DNA of 64,000 nt. Origin: Flavobacterium aquariorum (GTDB lineage: Bacteria; Bacteroidota; Bacteroidia; Flavobacteriales; Flavobacteriaceae). Shown in pieces: positions 36,280 to 45,374 of the stretch; positions within the stretch are counted from its first letter, which is position 1; each line of letters begins with the position of its first letter. The notes beneath the pieces were generated by a model that saw only the letters and a program-made list of their open reading frames with translations, was not told the origin of the DNA and searched no databases. The DNA is taken from the NCBI RefSeq assembly GCF_003254745.1, contig NZ_QKXH01000001.1, forward strand, positions 434,001 through 498,000, in the 5' to 3' direction. Both the position numbers and the translations under genes were made by a program.

Positions 36280-36315
36280 TCAGCGCTAACTACTAATTTA
36301 GAAACATCATTCATT

Positions 36316-39300
36316 ATGGGAGAATTTTTTGTTAGAAGACCAATTGTAGCCATGGTAATCAGTATCATCATCGTGATACTTGGATTGCTTGCGTTACAAA
36401 AAACACCAATATCGCAATATCCGGATATCAATCCGCCCGTTGTAAAAATAACTACTTCTTTTACAGGGGCTAATGCTTTAAATGTGGAACAGGCTGTTGC
36501 TACTCCAATCGAGCAAAAGGTAAACGGAGTAGAGCAGATGCTTTATATAAAATCTACAAACACATCTGATGGAGCTTGTACAATCGAGGTGACATTTGAC
36601 GTAGGAACCAATTTGGATAATGCCAATATGCTTACTCAAAACCGTCAGGCGCAATCAGCTCCTTTTATGCCTTCGAGTGTTAAACAGCAGGGAGTCGTGG
36701 TGAAAAAATCATTGTCATTCCCGATGATGCTGTTTACACTTACTTCTACAAATCCTAAATACGATTCCAAATTTTTGAACAATTATGCCAACATCAACAT
36801 AGTGGATCAATTGGCACGTATAAAAGGGGTTGGTGAAGTTGCCCTTTTTGGAGGAAGCGACTATTCGATGAGGGTTTGGCTAAAAGCCGATGTGATGAGT
36901 AAATTAGGGATTACTGTTGATGATGTAAAGAATGCCCTGAATGCTCAAAACATGATTAGCCCTGGAGGGAAATTTGGTGCAGAACCTGCTCCACAAGGAA
37001 CGGACTTTACGTATGGTGTTACGCTTCAAGACCGATTGGTTACCGAAAAGGAGTTTGGCCAAATTGTGGTAAAAAGTAAATCTGATGGTTCCGAAGTATT
37101 ATTGAGTGACATCTCCAGAATCGAATTGGGTACGGAGAATTATAGTTCCAACGCTCGTAGAAACGGTAATCCCACAGCGGCGATTACTGTATTTCAGATG
37201 CCGGGAAGTAATGCTTTAGAAGTGGCTACTCTTGCCAAAGAGGCTATGAAAAAAATGTCCGAAAAGTTTCCTAAGGATATTGTTTATCAAGAATCATTGG
37301 ATACAACACTTGCAATTACTGCCGGTGTTGAAGACATTGTTCATACTCTTTTTGAGGCTGTTATACTGGTAATCCTCGTGGTATTTATATTTCTTCAAAA
37401 TTGGCGTGCCACTTTGATTCCATTGATTACAGTTCCAGTATCATTAATTGGTACCATAGCGGTTTTCCCTATGTTAGGTTTTTCTATAAATACCTTGTCT
37501 TTATTGGGATTGGTATTGGCTATTGGTATAGTTGTGGACGATGCCATTGTGGTTGTGGAAGCCGTGATGCACCATATTGAACACGGTAAATCTCCAAAAG
37601 AAGCAACTATTCAAGCGATGCGGGAAGTGTCTGGACCAGTAATTGCAATTGCACTTATATTGATTGCGGTGTTCGTGCCCGTTGCGATGACTCCAGGTAT
37701 AACAGGTCGTTTTTACCAACAATTTGCCATAACTATAGCGGTTTCGGTAGCGTTTTCGGCATTCAGTGCCCTGTCGTTAAGTCCCGCACTCTGTGCCATG
37801 CTGCTGAAACCTACAAAACCTATTGATCAACAAAAAGGATGGTTGGCGAAATTTTTTGCTGGTTTCAATAGAGTTTTTGAAAAAGTAACTGGAGGTTATA
37901 TAAAAGGGGCTACTTTTTTTGCTAAAAAATCATTCCGTATTGTCGCTTTATTAGGTATAATTTTAGTTGCTGTTGTATTATTGGGAAAAAAGATTCCATT
38001 AGGATTTATTCCTGAAGAAGATCAAGGATATGTCTTGGTTAATATAGCATTACCTCCCGCATCTTCCCTTCAGCGTACAGATGAAATTTCTAAGAAAGTA
38101 GATGGTTTTTTAAAAGAAGAAGAATCGATACTGTCTTATACTACCATCAATGGATTTAGTATGCTTACCAACTCCTATCAACCAAACAATGCTTTTATTT
38201 TTATATCCCTAAAGCCATGGGAGGAAAGGTCTGAAACAGCCAAACAATTAGTGGATCGGTTAAATAAAAAATTATCGACACAGATTACGACAGCGACGGC
38301 TTTTGCCTTTGGTCCTCCAGCGATTCAAGGTTTGGGAGCATCTGCTGGATTCAGTTTAATGCTACAGGATAGGGGAGGAAATACTCCACAATATCTTGCC
38401 CAGCAAACACAGGCCTTTATTGCGGCTGCTCAAAAACGCCCAGAAATAAAAAGGATTTATACCACTTTTAACGCAGGGACACCCCAGATAAAATTAGATA
38501 TTGACAACGAAAAAGCGATGAAATTAGGAGTGCCGGTTTCAAAAGTTACTGAAGTATTGGGTGCCTTTTTGGGAGGAACTTACGTAAATGATTTTAACCG
38601 TTTTGGTCGTCAGTACAAAGTGTATTTACAAGGTGACGCAGTTGACAGATTAAAACCTGAAAATCTAAATAAGATTTATGTAAGAAATAATAATGGAGAT
38701 ATGTTGCCGGTATCAACCTTGGTTACAGCTACGAAAGTTACAGGGCCTGATTTTACTAATCGTCTCAATCTATTTAGATCTGCCGAAATTGGAGGAAGTC
38801 CAAATGACGGTTACAGTAGTGCACAAGCATTGGATGCATTGGAAGAAGTAGCTAAGGAAACTTTGCCAGCTGATATGAGTTACGATTATATTAATCTTTC
38901 GTATCAGGAAAAACACTCGCCTGGAGGAGGTACCGTTTTCTTTATGGCATTGGTATTCGTGTTCTTAATTCTAGCGGCACAATACGAAAGCTGGAAACTG
39001 CCATTTAGTGTATTACTTGGGGCACCTTTTGCCGTTTTTGGTGCATTTTTAGGATTGGCTTTGGCAAGATTTGGAAGTGATGCTTATGTAAATAACGTGT
39101 TTGCACAAATTGGGTTGGTACTGTTAATCGGTTTGGTGGCCAAAAATGCGATTCTTATTGTTGAGTTTGCCAAAGAAGAATATGAAAAGGGTAAACCACT
39201 CTACGAATCGGCAATGGTTGCGGCTAAACTTCGTTTCCGACCAATATTAATGACTGCTTTTGCCTTTATACTCGGGGTTGTTCCTTTGCTTACGGCTACA

Positions 39301-39489
39301 GGTGCTGGGTCACAGGCTCGTATCGTAATGGGGATGGCAGTGTTCAGTGGGATGTTGATAGCCACAGTTCTTGGAGTATTAATTGTTCCGGGTTTATTTG
39401 TAATGATTGAAAATATCGGGAAAAACAAGGATGAGGTTGTAGCAACTGAAAATAGTACGGATTCAAAAACTACAGATCATGAGGAATAA
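36316..39489 (+). CDS. RND efflux inner-membrane pump, AcrB/HAE1 type
   Basis: 1057 residues, twelve membrane segments with two large periplasmic loops. The N-terminus 'MGEFFVRRPIVAMVISIIIVILGLLALQKTPISQYPDINPPVVKI' and the membrane segment 'LGLVLAIGIVVDDAIVVVEAV' (the proton-relay aspartates) identify the hydrophobe/amphiphile efflux (HAE1) family. The second half has the matching 'LIGLVAKNAILIVEF'. It exports hydrophobic or amphiphilic compounds using the proton gradient. The stop overlaps the next gene by 11 bp, so translation is coupled. Confidence 0.96.
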   Translation: MGEFFVRRPIVAMVISIIIVILGLLALQKTPISQYPDINPPVVKITTSFTGANALNVEQAVATPIEQKVNGVEQMLYIKSTNTSDGACTIEVTFDVGTNLDNANMLTQNRQAQSAPFMPSSVKQQGVVVKKSLSFPMMLFTLTSTNPKYDSKFLNNYANINIVDQLARIKGVGEVALFGGSDYSMRVWLKADVMSKLGITVDDVKNALNAQNMISPGGKFGAEPAPQGTDFTYGVTLQDRLVTEKEFGQIVVKSKSDGSEVLLSDISRIELGTENYSSNARRNGNPTAAITVFQMPGSNALEVATLAKEAMKKMSEKFPKDIVYQESLDTTLAITAGVEDIVHTLFEAVILVILVVFIFLQNWRATLIPLITVPVSLIGTIAVFPMLGFSINTLSLLGLVLAIGIVVDDAIVVVEAVMHHIEHGKSPKEATIQAMREVSGPVIAIALILIAVFVPVAMTPGITGRFYQQFAITIAVSVAFSAFSALSLSPALCAMLLKPTKPIDQQKGWLAKFFAGFNRVFEKVTGGYIKGATFFAKKSFRIVALLGIILVAVVLLGKKIPLGFIPEEDQGYVLVNIALPPASSLQRTDEISKKVDGFLKEEESILSYTTINGFSMLTNSYQPNNAFIFISLKPWEERSETAKQLVDRLNKKLSTQITTATAFAFGPPAIQGLGASAGFSLMLQDRGGNTPQYLAQQTQAFIAAAQKRPEIKRIYTTFNAGTPQIKLDIDNEKAMKLGVPVSKVTEVLGAFLGGTYVNDFNRFGRQYKVYLQGDAVDRLKPENLNKIYVRNNNGDMLPVSTLVTATKVTGPDFTNRLNLFRSAEIGGSPNDGYSSAQALDALEEVAKETLPADMSYDYINLSYQEKHSPGGGTVFFMALVFVFLILAAQYESWKLPFSVLLGAPFAVFGAFLGLALARFGSDAYVNNVFAQIGLVLLIGLVAKNAILIVEFAKEEYEKGKPLYESAMVAAKLRFRPILMTAFAFILGVVPLLTATGAGSQARIVMGMAVFSGMLIATVLGVLIVPGLFVMIENIGKNKDEVVATENSTDSKTTDHEE

Positions 39490-40846
39490 ATTTAAAATAG
39501 TTGTTGTTATTCTTACCCTTGCCATACTTCCTGTAGGTTGTTTGGTAGGACCTAAATACCAAAAACCAGAAGAACAAAGCGCTGCTAATTTTCACAATGG
39601 TCCTGCAAATGCAGATACGCTGGCTTCTGTGGTTAACGTCAAATGGTTTGATCTCTTCAATGATGAAGTTCTAAAAGGGTTAGTCAACAAAGGGTTAGAA
39701 AATAATTATGACATGAAAATTGCTATGGCTCGCATAGAGCGTACCAGAGCAGAATTAGGATATACAAAAGCAGATTTATTGCCAGCAGTTGGATACAGCG
39801 GAACGGTAAACAGTAACGAGAAGACTTTTTTACCTTCAAATGCATCAGCTAATTTGTCTTGGGAATTGGATTTTTGGGGTAAAATTCGCCATGAAAATAG
39901 AGCGGTTCAAGATGAATTACTGGCTAGCGAAGAAGGGCGAAAAGTGATTCTTTCCAGTCTAGTGAGTGATATTGCGGTTGCTTACTTTGAGCTTCGTGAT
40001 TTGGATAATCAATTGCTGATTACAAAGCAAACGTTAGAAACCAGACAAAAGGCCTTTGATCTTATCAATCAGAGGTTTATGGCAGGTTATGTTTCTGAGG
40101 TTGATAAAGTTCAGATTGAGCAGCAAGTGGCTATTGCCGAAGCTGCAATACCTTCTATTCAAAGACAAATTACTGAAAGGGAAAACACGATTTCAATATT
40201 GATTGGGCAAGCTCCTGGTCCAATTGATCGCGGAAAAACTGTAACAGAACTTCAAGTGGCTAATAACATACCTGTTTCCATTCCTTCTATTTTGTTAAAA
40301 AATAGACCCGATGTAAAGCAGGCGGAAATGTATTATATGGCTTCTAATGAAAGAATAGGTGTAGCACAGGCGATGCGTTTCCCGTCCTTCAATATTGCTG
40401 CAATAGCGGGATTTGCAAGCAGTGAAGTAAGTTCTTTATTCGATGGTTCTTCGTATCTGCAAAATGCAAGCGCTTCGGTTGCTGGACCAATTTTTAATTT
40501 TGGTAAAAACAGAAGAAGAGTAGAAATTTATAGACAAATTGCTGAAGAATCAAGACTTTCCTATCAAAAGACTTGTATTGTTGCTGTTGCAGAGGTGGAA
40601 CAGGCATTGCAAAATGTAAAAACGTATAAAGAAGAATGGACAGCCAGAAATAAACAAGTACTGGCTGCCAGAAAGAACTTGGAATTGTCAAACGCTAGAT
40701 ATTACAATGGTTATGTGTCTTATTTAGAAGTTTTGGAGGTAGAGCGTTCATTGTTTGATGCCGAATTGAGTCTTTCCCAGTTAACCCAAAACCAATTGAG
40801 TTCAATGATACAATTGTACAAAGCTTTAGGTGGAGGCTGGAATTAG
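39479..40846 (+). CDS. TolC/NodT-family outer-membrane efflux lipoprotein
   Basis: 455 residues. A lipoprotein signal ending 'ILPVGCLVGPKY' (Cys21) is followed by two repeats of the outer-membrane efflux fold, each starting with an alpha-helical hairpin such as 'LVNKGLENNYDMKIAMARIERTRAELGYTKADLLPAVG' and 'LLKNRPDVKQAEMYYMASNERIGVAQAMRFPSF'. 'LSWELDFWGKIR' is a signature of this family. It should form the trimeric outer-membrane exit for the pump encoded upstream. The gene start overlaps the pump gene. Confidence 0.94.
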   Translation: MRNKFKIVVVILTLAILPVGCLVGPKYQKPEEQSAANFHNGPANADTLASVVNVKWFDLFNDEVLKGLVNKGLENNYDMKIAMARIERTRAELGYTKADLLPAVGYSGTVNSNEKTFLPSNASANLSWELDFWGKIRHENRAVQDELLASEEGRKVILSSLVSDIAVAYFELRDLDNQLLITKQTLETRQKAFDLINQRFMAGYVSEVDKVQIEQQVAIAEAAIPSIQRQITERENTISILIGQAPGPIDRGKTVTELQVANNIPVSIPSILLKNRPDVKQAEMYYMASNERIGVAQAMRFPSFNIAAIAGFASSEVSSLFDGSSYLQNASASVAGPIFNFGKNRRRVEIYRQIAEESRLSYQKTCIVAVAEVEQALQNVKTYKEEWTARNKQVLAARKNLELSNARYYNGYVSYLEVLEVERSLFDAELSLSQLTQNQLSSMIQLYKALGGGWN

Positions 40847-40870
40847 AAAGAATCTTGGTCAATAATCTAT

Positions 40871-40902
40871 AAAAAACCATTCGCCGTTGCGAATGGTTTT
40901 TT
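40871..40902 (+). terminator. Terminator of the efflux operon
   Basis: 14-bp perfect stem (aaaaaaccattcgc with gcgaatggtttttt), four-base loop. The remaining 40903-41149 gap before the next gene shows no ORF or conserved element. Confidence 0.93.
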
Positions 40903-41149
40903 GTTTAATGGAAAAGCAATCTACTTTTTCCTTTTGAATGTTGGCGAAAAGCAGTATGCTTTTATTTTTATCGGAGCTCGTGAACTTCGTTTGTAACGGA
41001 AAACGTGACAATGTTGTTAAAAAAGGCTAAATGTTTCTGCTTCAAAAATTTTAATTGAACATGGGTTCTGGGATATAAGTCGTAACTTTAAGTCATTGAA
41101 TGATTTATGTTTTTATATGAGTTTGTTTTCAATTTAATTATGGGAAATC

Positions 41150-41926
41150 ATGAATAATATGCTGTTAAACTTGGAAATGTATTTAATTCCATTTTTTTCT
41201 GTTTTGGTTCCGATTCTTTTTGGGCAGGGGTATGGATTTTATTTAAAGAAGAAGGCTGTTAAAGTCAGCGATGCGCCTGTGGGATCCGTAGTAGGTGCAT
41301 CACTTGGTTTGTTGGCTTTTATGTTGGCATTTACTTTTCAAATTGTTGATAATCGATATAATGAGCGTAAGAAACTTTTACTGGATGAGGTTACGGCTAT
41401 TCGCACTACCTATTTGCGTGCCGGACTTATTCCGGAACCTTATAAATTAAAAACCCGGAACCTTTTGATTGAATATACCGATGTACGTGCCTCTATAGTT
41501 AATGATTTATCGCCTAAAAAATTGGAGCACCTAAGAATTAGATCTCAAGCAATTTTGGATTCGCTTTGGCATTATTCTGAAGCATTGGCGGCTTTTGATC
41601 GAAGTTCGGAGGCCTTTTCACTATATACAGATTCAACAAACGATTTGAATGAAATATATAACCAGCGTGTGACTTATACTTTTGAATATCGGATTCCATT
41701 CGCAATTTTATTTATTCTGGGAGTTATTACGCTATTTTCAATGTTTTTGCTGGGGTATCAGTTTGGGATATCAGGCAAAAAAAATAATGTGGTTGCTGTT
41801 ATAATTTCTATAATTTTTGCCTCTTTGATGTGGCTGATTTTGGCTCTAGACCGGCCAGAACAAGGTTTTATTCGCTTGAATCAACAGCCAATTATAACAC
41901 TTCATAAGCAGTTACACGGAAGATGA
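41150..41926 (+). CDS. DUF4239-like membrane protein
   Basis: 258 residues with about four membrane segments ('LIPFFSVLVPILFGQGYGFYL', 'VVGASLGLLAFMLAFTFQIVDNR', 'IPFAILFILGVITLFSMFLLGYQFG' and 'VVAVIISIIFASLMWLILAL'). A cytosolic helical region with 'NERKKLLLDEVTAIRTTYLRAGLIPEP' lies between the second and third segments; this stretch after 'NRY' is characteristic of the DUF4239/bestrophin-like group. Function is unknown. It is monocistronic, with a terminator at 41949-41983 shared with the bacilliredoxin gene. Confidence 0.78.
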   Translation: MNNMLLNLEMYLIPFFSVLVPILFGQGYGFYLKKKAVKVSDAPVGSVVGASLGLLAFMLAFTFQIVDNRYNERKKLLLDEVTAIRTTYLRAGLIPEPYKLKTRNLLIEYTDVRASIVNDLSPKKLEHLRIRSQAILDSLWHYSEALAAFDRSSEAFSLYTDSTNDLNEIYNQRVTYTFEYRIPFAILFILGVITLFSMFLLGYQFGISGKKNNVVAVIISIIFASLMWLILALDRPEQGFIRLNQQPIITLHKQLHGR

Positions 41927-41948
41927 AGTTGAACAAGACAGCATTAAA

Positions 41949-41983
41949 ATCAAAAACCATTCACGAGGTGAATGGTTTTTGAT
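41949..41983. terminator. Bidirectional terminator
   Basis: 16-bp perfect stem (atcaaaaaccattcac and its complement) with a three-base loop between convergent genes. The 'aaccattc' core recurs in the terminator at 40871-40902. Confidence 0.93.
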
Positions 41984-42002
41984 TTTTAAAGTATTTTAAG
42001 GC

Positions 42003-42413
42003 TTAACAATACTCGTTAAAAGCATCTTTTAAGTTTTCAGCAATGGTTTCCGCTGGACGCCCTTCGATGTGGTGACGTTCTAGCATGTGAACCAATTCAC
42101 CGTCTTTAAACAATGCAATGCTCGGAGAAGAAGGAGGGAATGGAAACATAAATCCTCTTGCTGCTTCAACCGCTTCACGATCTACACCTGCAAAAACAGT
42201 TACTAGATTAGATGGTTTTTTTGCATTATCCAAACTCATTTTGGCTCCCGGACGGGCATTTCTTGCTGCGCAACCACAAACTGAGTTTACTACTACAAGT
42301 GTTGTTCCTGCTGATTTTATGGCGCTTTCTACAGCATCAGCGGTATGTAATTCTTGAAAACCAGCAGAAGTTAATTCAGCTTGCATTGGTTTTACCATTT
42401 CTTCTGGATACAT
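42003..42413 (-). CDS. brxB: Bacilliredoxin BrxA/BrxB family
   Basis: 136 residues. 'VVVNSVCGCAARNARPG' carries the CGC redox motif of bacilliredoxins (YphP/YqiW family), which remove bacillithiol from protein cysteines in Bacillota. The 'PPSSPSIALFKDGELVHMLERHHIEGR' strand is also a family hallmark. Bacillithiol is not certain in this organism, so the thiol partner is an inference. Monocistronic, convergent with the membrane protein at 41150. The ATG at 42413 is used. Confidence 0.9.
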   Translation of the reverse strand: MYPEEMVKPMQAELTSAGFQELHTADAVESAIKSAGTTLVVVNSVCGCAARNARPGAKMSLDNAKKPSNLVTVFAGVDREAVEAARGFMFPFPPSSPSIALFKDGELVHMLERHHIEGRPAETIAENLKDAFNEYC

Positions 42414-42544
42414 ATTTTCTATTTTAAGTTCAACTTTTAGAATTGCAAAGTTACAAAGTTTAGTTGCAAGAACTTAATTTGAATTATAAAGTTTTGTTAT
42501 AGTTTGATTGTTGTTTTAGGGAAATGTTTCAACAACCAACTAAT

Positions 42545-43009
42545 TTATTTTCTATTTTCAAGTATAGTGAGTAACTGCTTGCTGTTTAGAAAAGAATGTT
42601 TTTGGAATATTATAGAAAAATCAGATTGTAGAACCGTAATCGTTGGATAAATCACTTGAGAATTAGTGGTTGCCAATGCCGTTGCCAGTTCATGAATTCC
42701 GGTGTTTTGCCCATTTGGTTTAAATGAGAAAGTATGATTATTAAAATGAATATCTTCTTTGTTTTCGGCATCCAATGGGATAAAATAATAATTAGTATTT
42801 AAAATATTTATGATTTCAGGATTTTTGAAAGTTGAATTTTCCATCATTTTGCAATAATTACACCAAGAGGTATGGATGAAAACTACCAATGGTTTTGGAT
42901 TGTCCTTGGATAATTTTTCAGCTTCTTCAAAAGAATAGATTTTCAATTGGGCAAAACCAGAAGGAATCACCCAAAAGAAAATCAATAGTATGTAAAAACC
43001 TTTTTTCAT
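42545..43009 (-). CDS. Periplasmic thioredoxin-like protein
   Basis: 154 residues. A signal peptide 'FYILLIFFWVIPSGFAQ' exports it. The thioredoxin fold has the redox motif in 'HTSWCNYCKMMENSTF' (CNYC) and a cis-proline strand 'VIYPTITVLQ'. It belongs to the Thioredoxin_7/DUF255-like group. The start directly follows the stop of the TonB-dependent receptor gene (TAA then ATG), so the two are translationally coupled. With a receptor that has two cysteines near its plug, this protein could keep the receptor or a metal-binding cysteine pair reduced; that is inferred. Confidence 0.88.
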   Translation of the reverse strand: MKKGFYILLIFFWVIPSGFAQLKIYSFEEAEKLSKDNPKPLVVFIHTSWCNYCKMMENSTFKNPEIINILNTNYYFIPLDAENKEDIHFNNHTFSFKPNGQNTGIHELATALATTNSQVIYPTITVLQSDFSIIFQKHSFLNSKQLLTILENRK

Positions 43010-45286
43010 TTAAAATAAATTATAACGAAGTCCAAAGAATCCCCTAATTCCTTGATTGGGGCCATAAACATAAGTAGTATCAAATGTTAATCCGTAGGGA
43101 TTGTCCGGTGTTACTAATACTTTTCCATTTGGATCATATTGTACATTTTTGTCAAACGGATCTTCGATTCTTGAAATCAGGAATGGATTGTTTTGTTTAG
43201 GAGTAAAGTTAAGCAGGTTTTTGATGCCCACATATAGTTCAAAACCTTTAATTCCGGTATAGGTAAACTGTATGTTTTGTAAACTGTACCAAGGAGAGTT
43301 TGGATTACGAGGATCTGTTTCGCTCAACAATGGTAATTTCATCGGGCTGTATATATTTCCTGTGTAGTCAATGGAGAGATTTATTCTTTTTATTTTATAG
43401 GAAGCACTCCAGGTGGCGGTGAAATTCTCTGTCAAGTAAGGTCGTGTTTTTATTCCGTTTTCTACATTGGAGACATCCATATACGTAGCGCCAAGTATGA
43501 GTTTTAATCCGTTGGTGAAATTTGTGTCGATATTACAGCTTATTCCTTGACTCAAAGCATAACCGTCTATGTTGTCATAAATGATTTTGTTTGGGTCTGT
43601 TGCATAATCCGACACTATTTTATTGCTGAATTGGGTGTAAAAAGCAGTTGTCTCAATTCCGAAGAAAGTGCCATTGTTTAAGTAGATTTTCTTTATGTAA
43701 TTCAAATTGGCGTTCATTGATTTTTCGGGATCTAGATCATGAGCAATCACAACTTCTCTTGACCCGGTTAACGCTGCGTGGTCTTCCGTAAATAAATTGA
43801 CAACCCTAAAACCGGTTCCGGCGTTAAAACGGAGAATGTTATCATCATTGATTTTTAATTTATAGGCAAATCTCGGTGTAAAAATATTCCCGTGGACGGA
43901 ATTGTAATCGTATCGTATGCCGAATAATACTTTGTGCTTCTCGGTAAAAGAAATTTCATCTTGGGCAAAAATTCCCGGAAGCCATGTTTTTTCGGCGTTG
44001 TTTTCGTTCAAAAGTGAAGTGGATTGAGTATTGTCATCATAGTAAGTGTAACGAGATGCAATTCCAGTAAGCAAATCATTTTTTCCTATTTTTTTGTCCC
44101 ACGTAAGTTGAAGAAACCCAATTTTTTGATTTGCAATGTAAGAAGTGGTTCCATATCGACTGTCTTGAAAATGCATGGTTCCAGAGAAGGAAAGCATTAG
44201 TTTTTCGATTGTTGGCAATTGATAGCTTCCTATAAGTTCCCCTCTTTTGGTATAAATACTCTCTCCATAGATTTCATTCCCTCCGCGGTATTTTTTCTCC
44301 CAACGTACATCGCCTCCCCATCGATCTTCGTACATTCCTCGAACGGCTACTGTAAATAATCTGTTTTGAGCACGATTGAAATTCCATTTATTGAAAAGTG
44401 AAATTCTATTTTGTGCCGTAACATCCGTAAATCCATCATGGTCATTGTCAATGGTTTGATCGTAGAGGTAATAGTTTAGGCCTAATAGAGAAGATGCTTT
44501 TTTATTAATGTTAAATTTAACTCCCAAATCAGCATTTGTTTCCAGCCAAGAAGTAGTAAATACATCGGCTGAAAACAGAGGAGCATTAATTGGATTTTTT
44601 GTAATGATATTAATCAAGCCTCCTACAGCTTCACTTCCATATAAAGAGGAGGCTGGGCCTTTTACAATTTCAATTCGTTCCACCAATGAATTTGGTATTC
44701 CTGAAAGTCCATAAACGGTGGATAAACTACTCACAATTGGCATTCCGTCAATCATTACCGATGTATAGGGGCCTTCCAATCCATTGATATGAATATCCCC
44801 AGTATTGCAGACACCACAGTTGAGCTGCGGTCTCACTCCGTTTACATTTTGCAAAGCTTCATAAATACTTGGTGTAGGGTTTTTTTTGAAAAAAAAAGGA
44901 GTGTAAACTTCAACAGGGACTGCGCTTTCTAGTCGTTTTACAGCTTTTAAAGTTCCAGAAACCACTACTTCATTAAGCTCATTTTCGTCTGTTTGTAGTT
45001 CATAATCCAATTGGTTTTCGCCTAAAGATTGTATTGTGATGCTTTTTCGTTGGGTTTTATAGCCTACCGCGGTTACTAGTATTTTGTAGTTGCCCTTAGG
45101 AATATTTTGAAAATTATAAATTCCGTTATGATCTGTTAGTGTACTATAATTGGTTCCTATTATTTCTACTGTTGCATTTTCAATTGGGTTTGTTTTATTC
45201 GTAATCAGTCCTTTTACAGCTATATTTTCTTGGGAGTATGTTAACTGTATTATAAGTATTGTGATTGCCAAAAATAAATGTTTCAT
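43010..45286 (-). CDS. TonB-dependent receptor with carboxypeptidase-like N-terminal domain
   Basis: 758 residues. A signal peptide (to 'LTYSQ') is followed by a CarboxypepD_reg-like domain (about 20-100, 'VKGLITNKTNPIENATVEIIGTNYS'). The plug domain has 'ALQNVNGVRPQLNCGVCNTGDIHINGLEGPYTSVMIDGMP', and a barrel follows, ending on phenylalanine. The plug contains a 'NCGVCNTGD' cysteine pair. It takes up a large or scarce ligand across the outer membrane with TonB energy. Divergent from NRAMP and a DtxR-type regulator, it is probably involved in metal (manganese or iron) uptake, but the ligand is not known. Confidence 0.92.
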   Translation of the reverse strand: MKHLFLAITILIIQLTYSQENIAVKGLITNKTNPIENATVEIIGTNYSTLTDHNGIYNFQNIPKGNYKILVTAVGYKTQRKSITIQSLGENQLDYELQTDENELNEVVVSGTLKAVKRLESAVPVEVYTPFFFKKNPTPSIYEALQNVNGVRPQLNCGVCNTGDIHINGLEGPYTSVMIDGMPIVSSLSTVYGLSGIPNSLVERIEIVKGPASSLYGSEAVGGLINIITKNPINAPLFSADVFTTSWLETNADLGVKFNINKKASSLLGLNYYLYDQTIDNDHDGFTDVTAQNRISLFNKWNFNRAQNRLFTVAVRGMYEDRWGGDVRWEKKYRGGNEIYGESIYTKRGELIGSYQLPTIEKLMLSFSGTMHFQDSRYGTTSYIANQKIGFLQLTWDKKIGKNDLLTGIASRYTYYDDNTQSTSLLNENNAEKTWLPGIFAQDEISFTEKHKVLFGIRYDYNSVHGNIFTPRFAYKLKINDDNILRFNAGTGFRVVNLFTEDHAALTGSREVVIAHDLDPEKSMNANLNYIKKIYLNNGTFFGIETTAFYTQFSNKIVSDYATDPNKIIYDNIDGYALSQGISCNIDTNFTNGLKLILGATYMDVSNVENGIKTRPYLTENFTATWSASYKIKRINLSIDYTGNIYSPMKLPLLSETDPRNPNSPWYSLQNIQFTYTGIKGFELYVGIKNLLNFTPKQNNPFLISRIEDPFDKNVQYDPNGKVLVTPDNPYGLTFDTTYVYGPNQGIRGFFGLRYNLF

Positions 45287-45300
45287 TTTATTAAATTAAA

Positions 45301-45318
45301 TTTTAGACAAAGCTAAAA
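45301..45318. promoter_or_regulatory. Palindrome between TonB receptor and mntH
   Basis: TTTTAG-ACAAAG-CTAAAA, six-base arms and a six-base spacer, resembling the TTAG...CTAA outer half-sites of DtxR-family operators. It covers the predicted receptor -7 element and lies upstream of the mntH promoter. Confidence 0.5.
45308..45315 (-). promoter_or_regulatory. -7 promoter element of the TonB receptor gene
   Basis: TAGCTTTG on the minus strand (TAnnTTTG), 21 bp upstream of the receptor start, embedded in the palindrome. Confidence 0.6.
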
Positions 45319-45348
45319 AATTAATTCTATTAATGTAAATATATTTTA

Positions 45349-45356
45349 TATATTTG
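45349..45356 (+). promoter_or_regulatory. -7 promoter element of mntH
   Basis: TATATTTG matches TAnnTTTG and ends 18 bp before the ATG at 45375. Its position argues against the upstream TTG at 45354 as the start. Confidence 0.7.
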
Positions 45357-45374
45357 TTTTTTAATCTTTTAATA

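Noticed and set aside
45354..45374. TTG start for mntH
   Set aside because: It lies inside the predicted -7 element TATATTTG, so it would not be transcribed as a start; the ATG at 45375 fits better.
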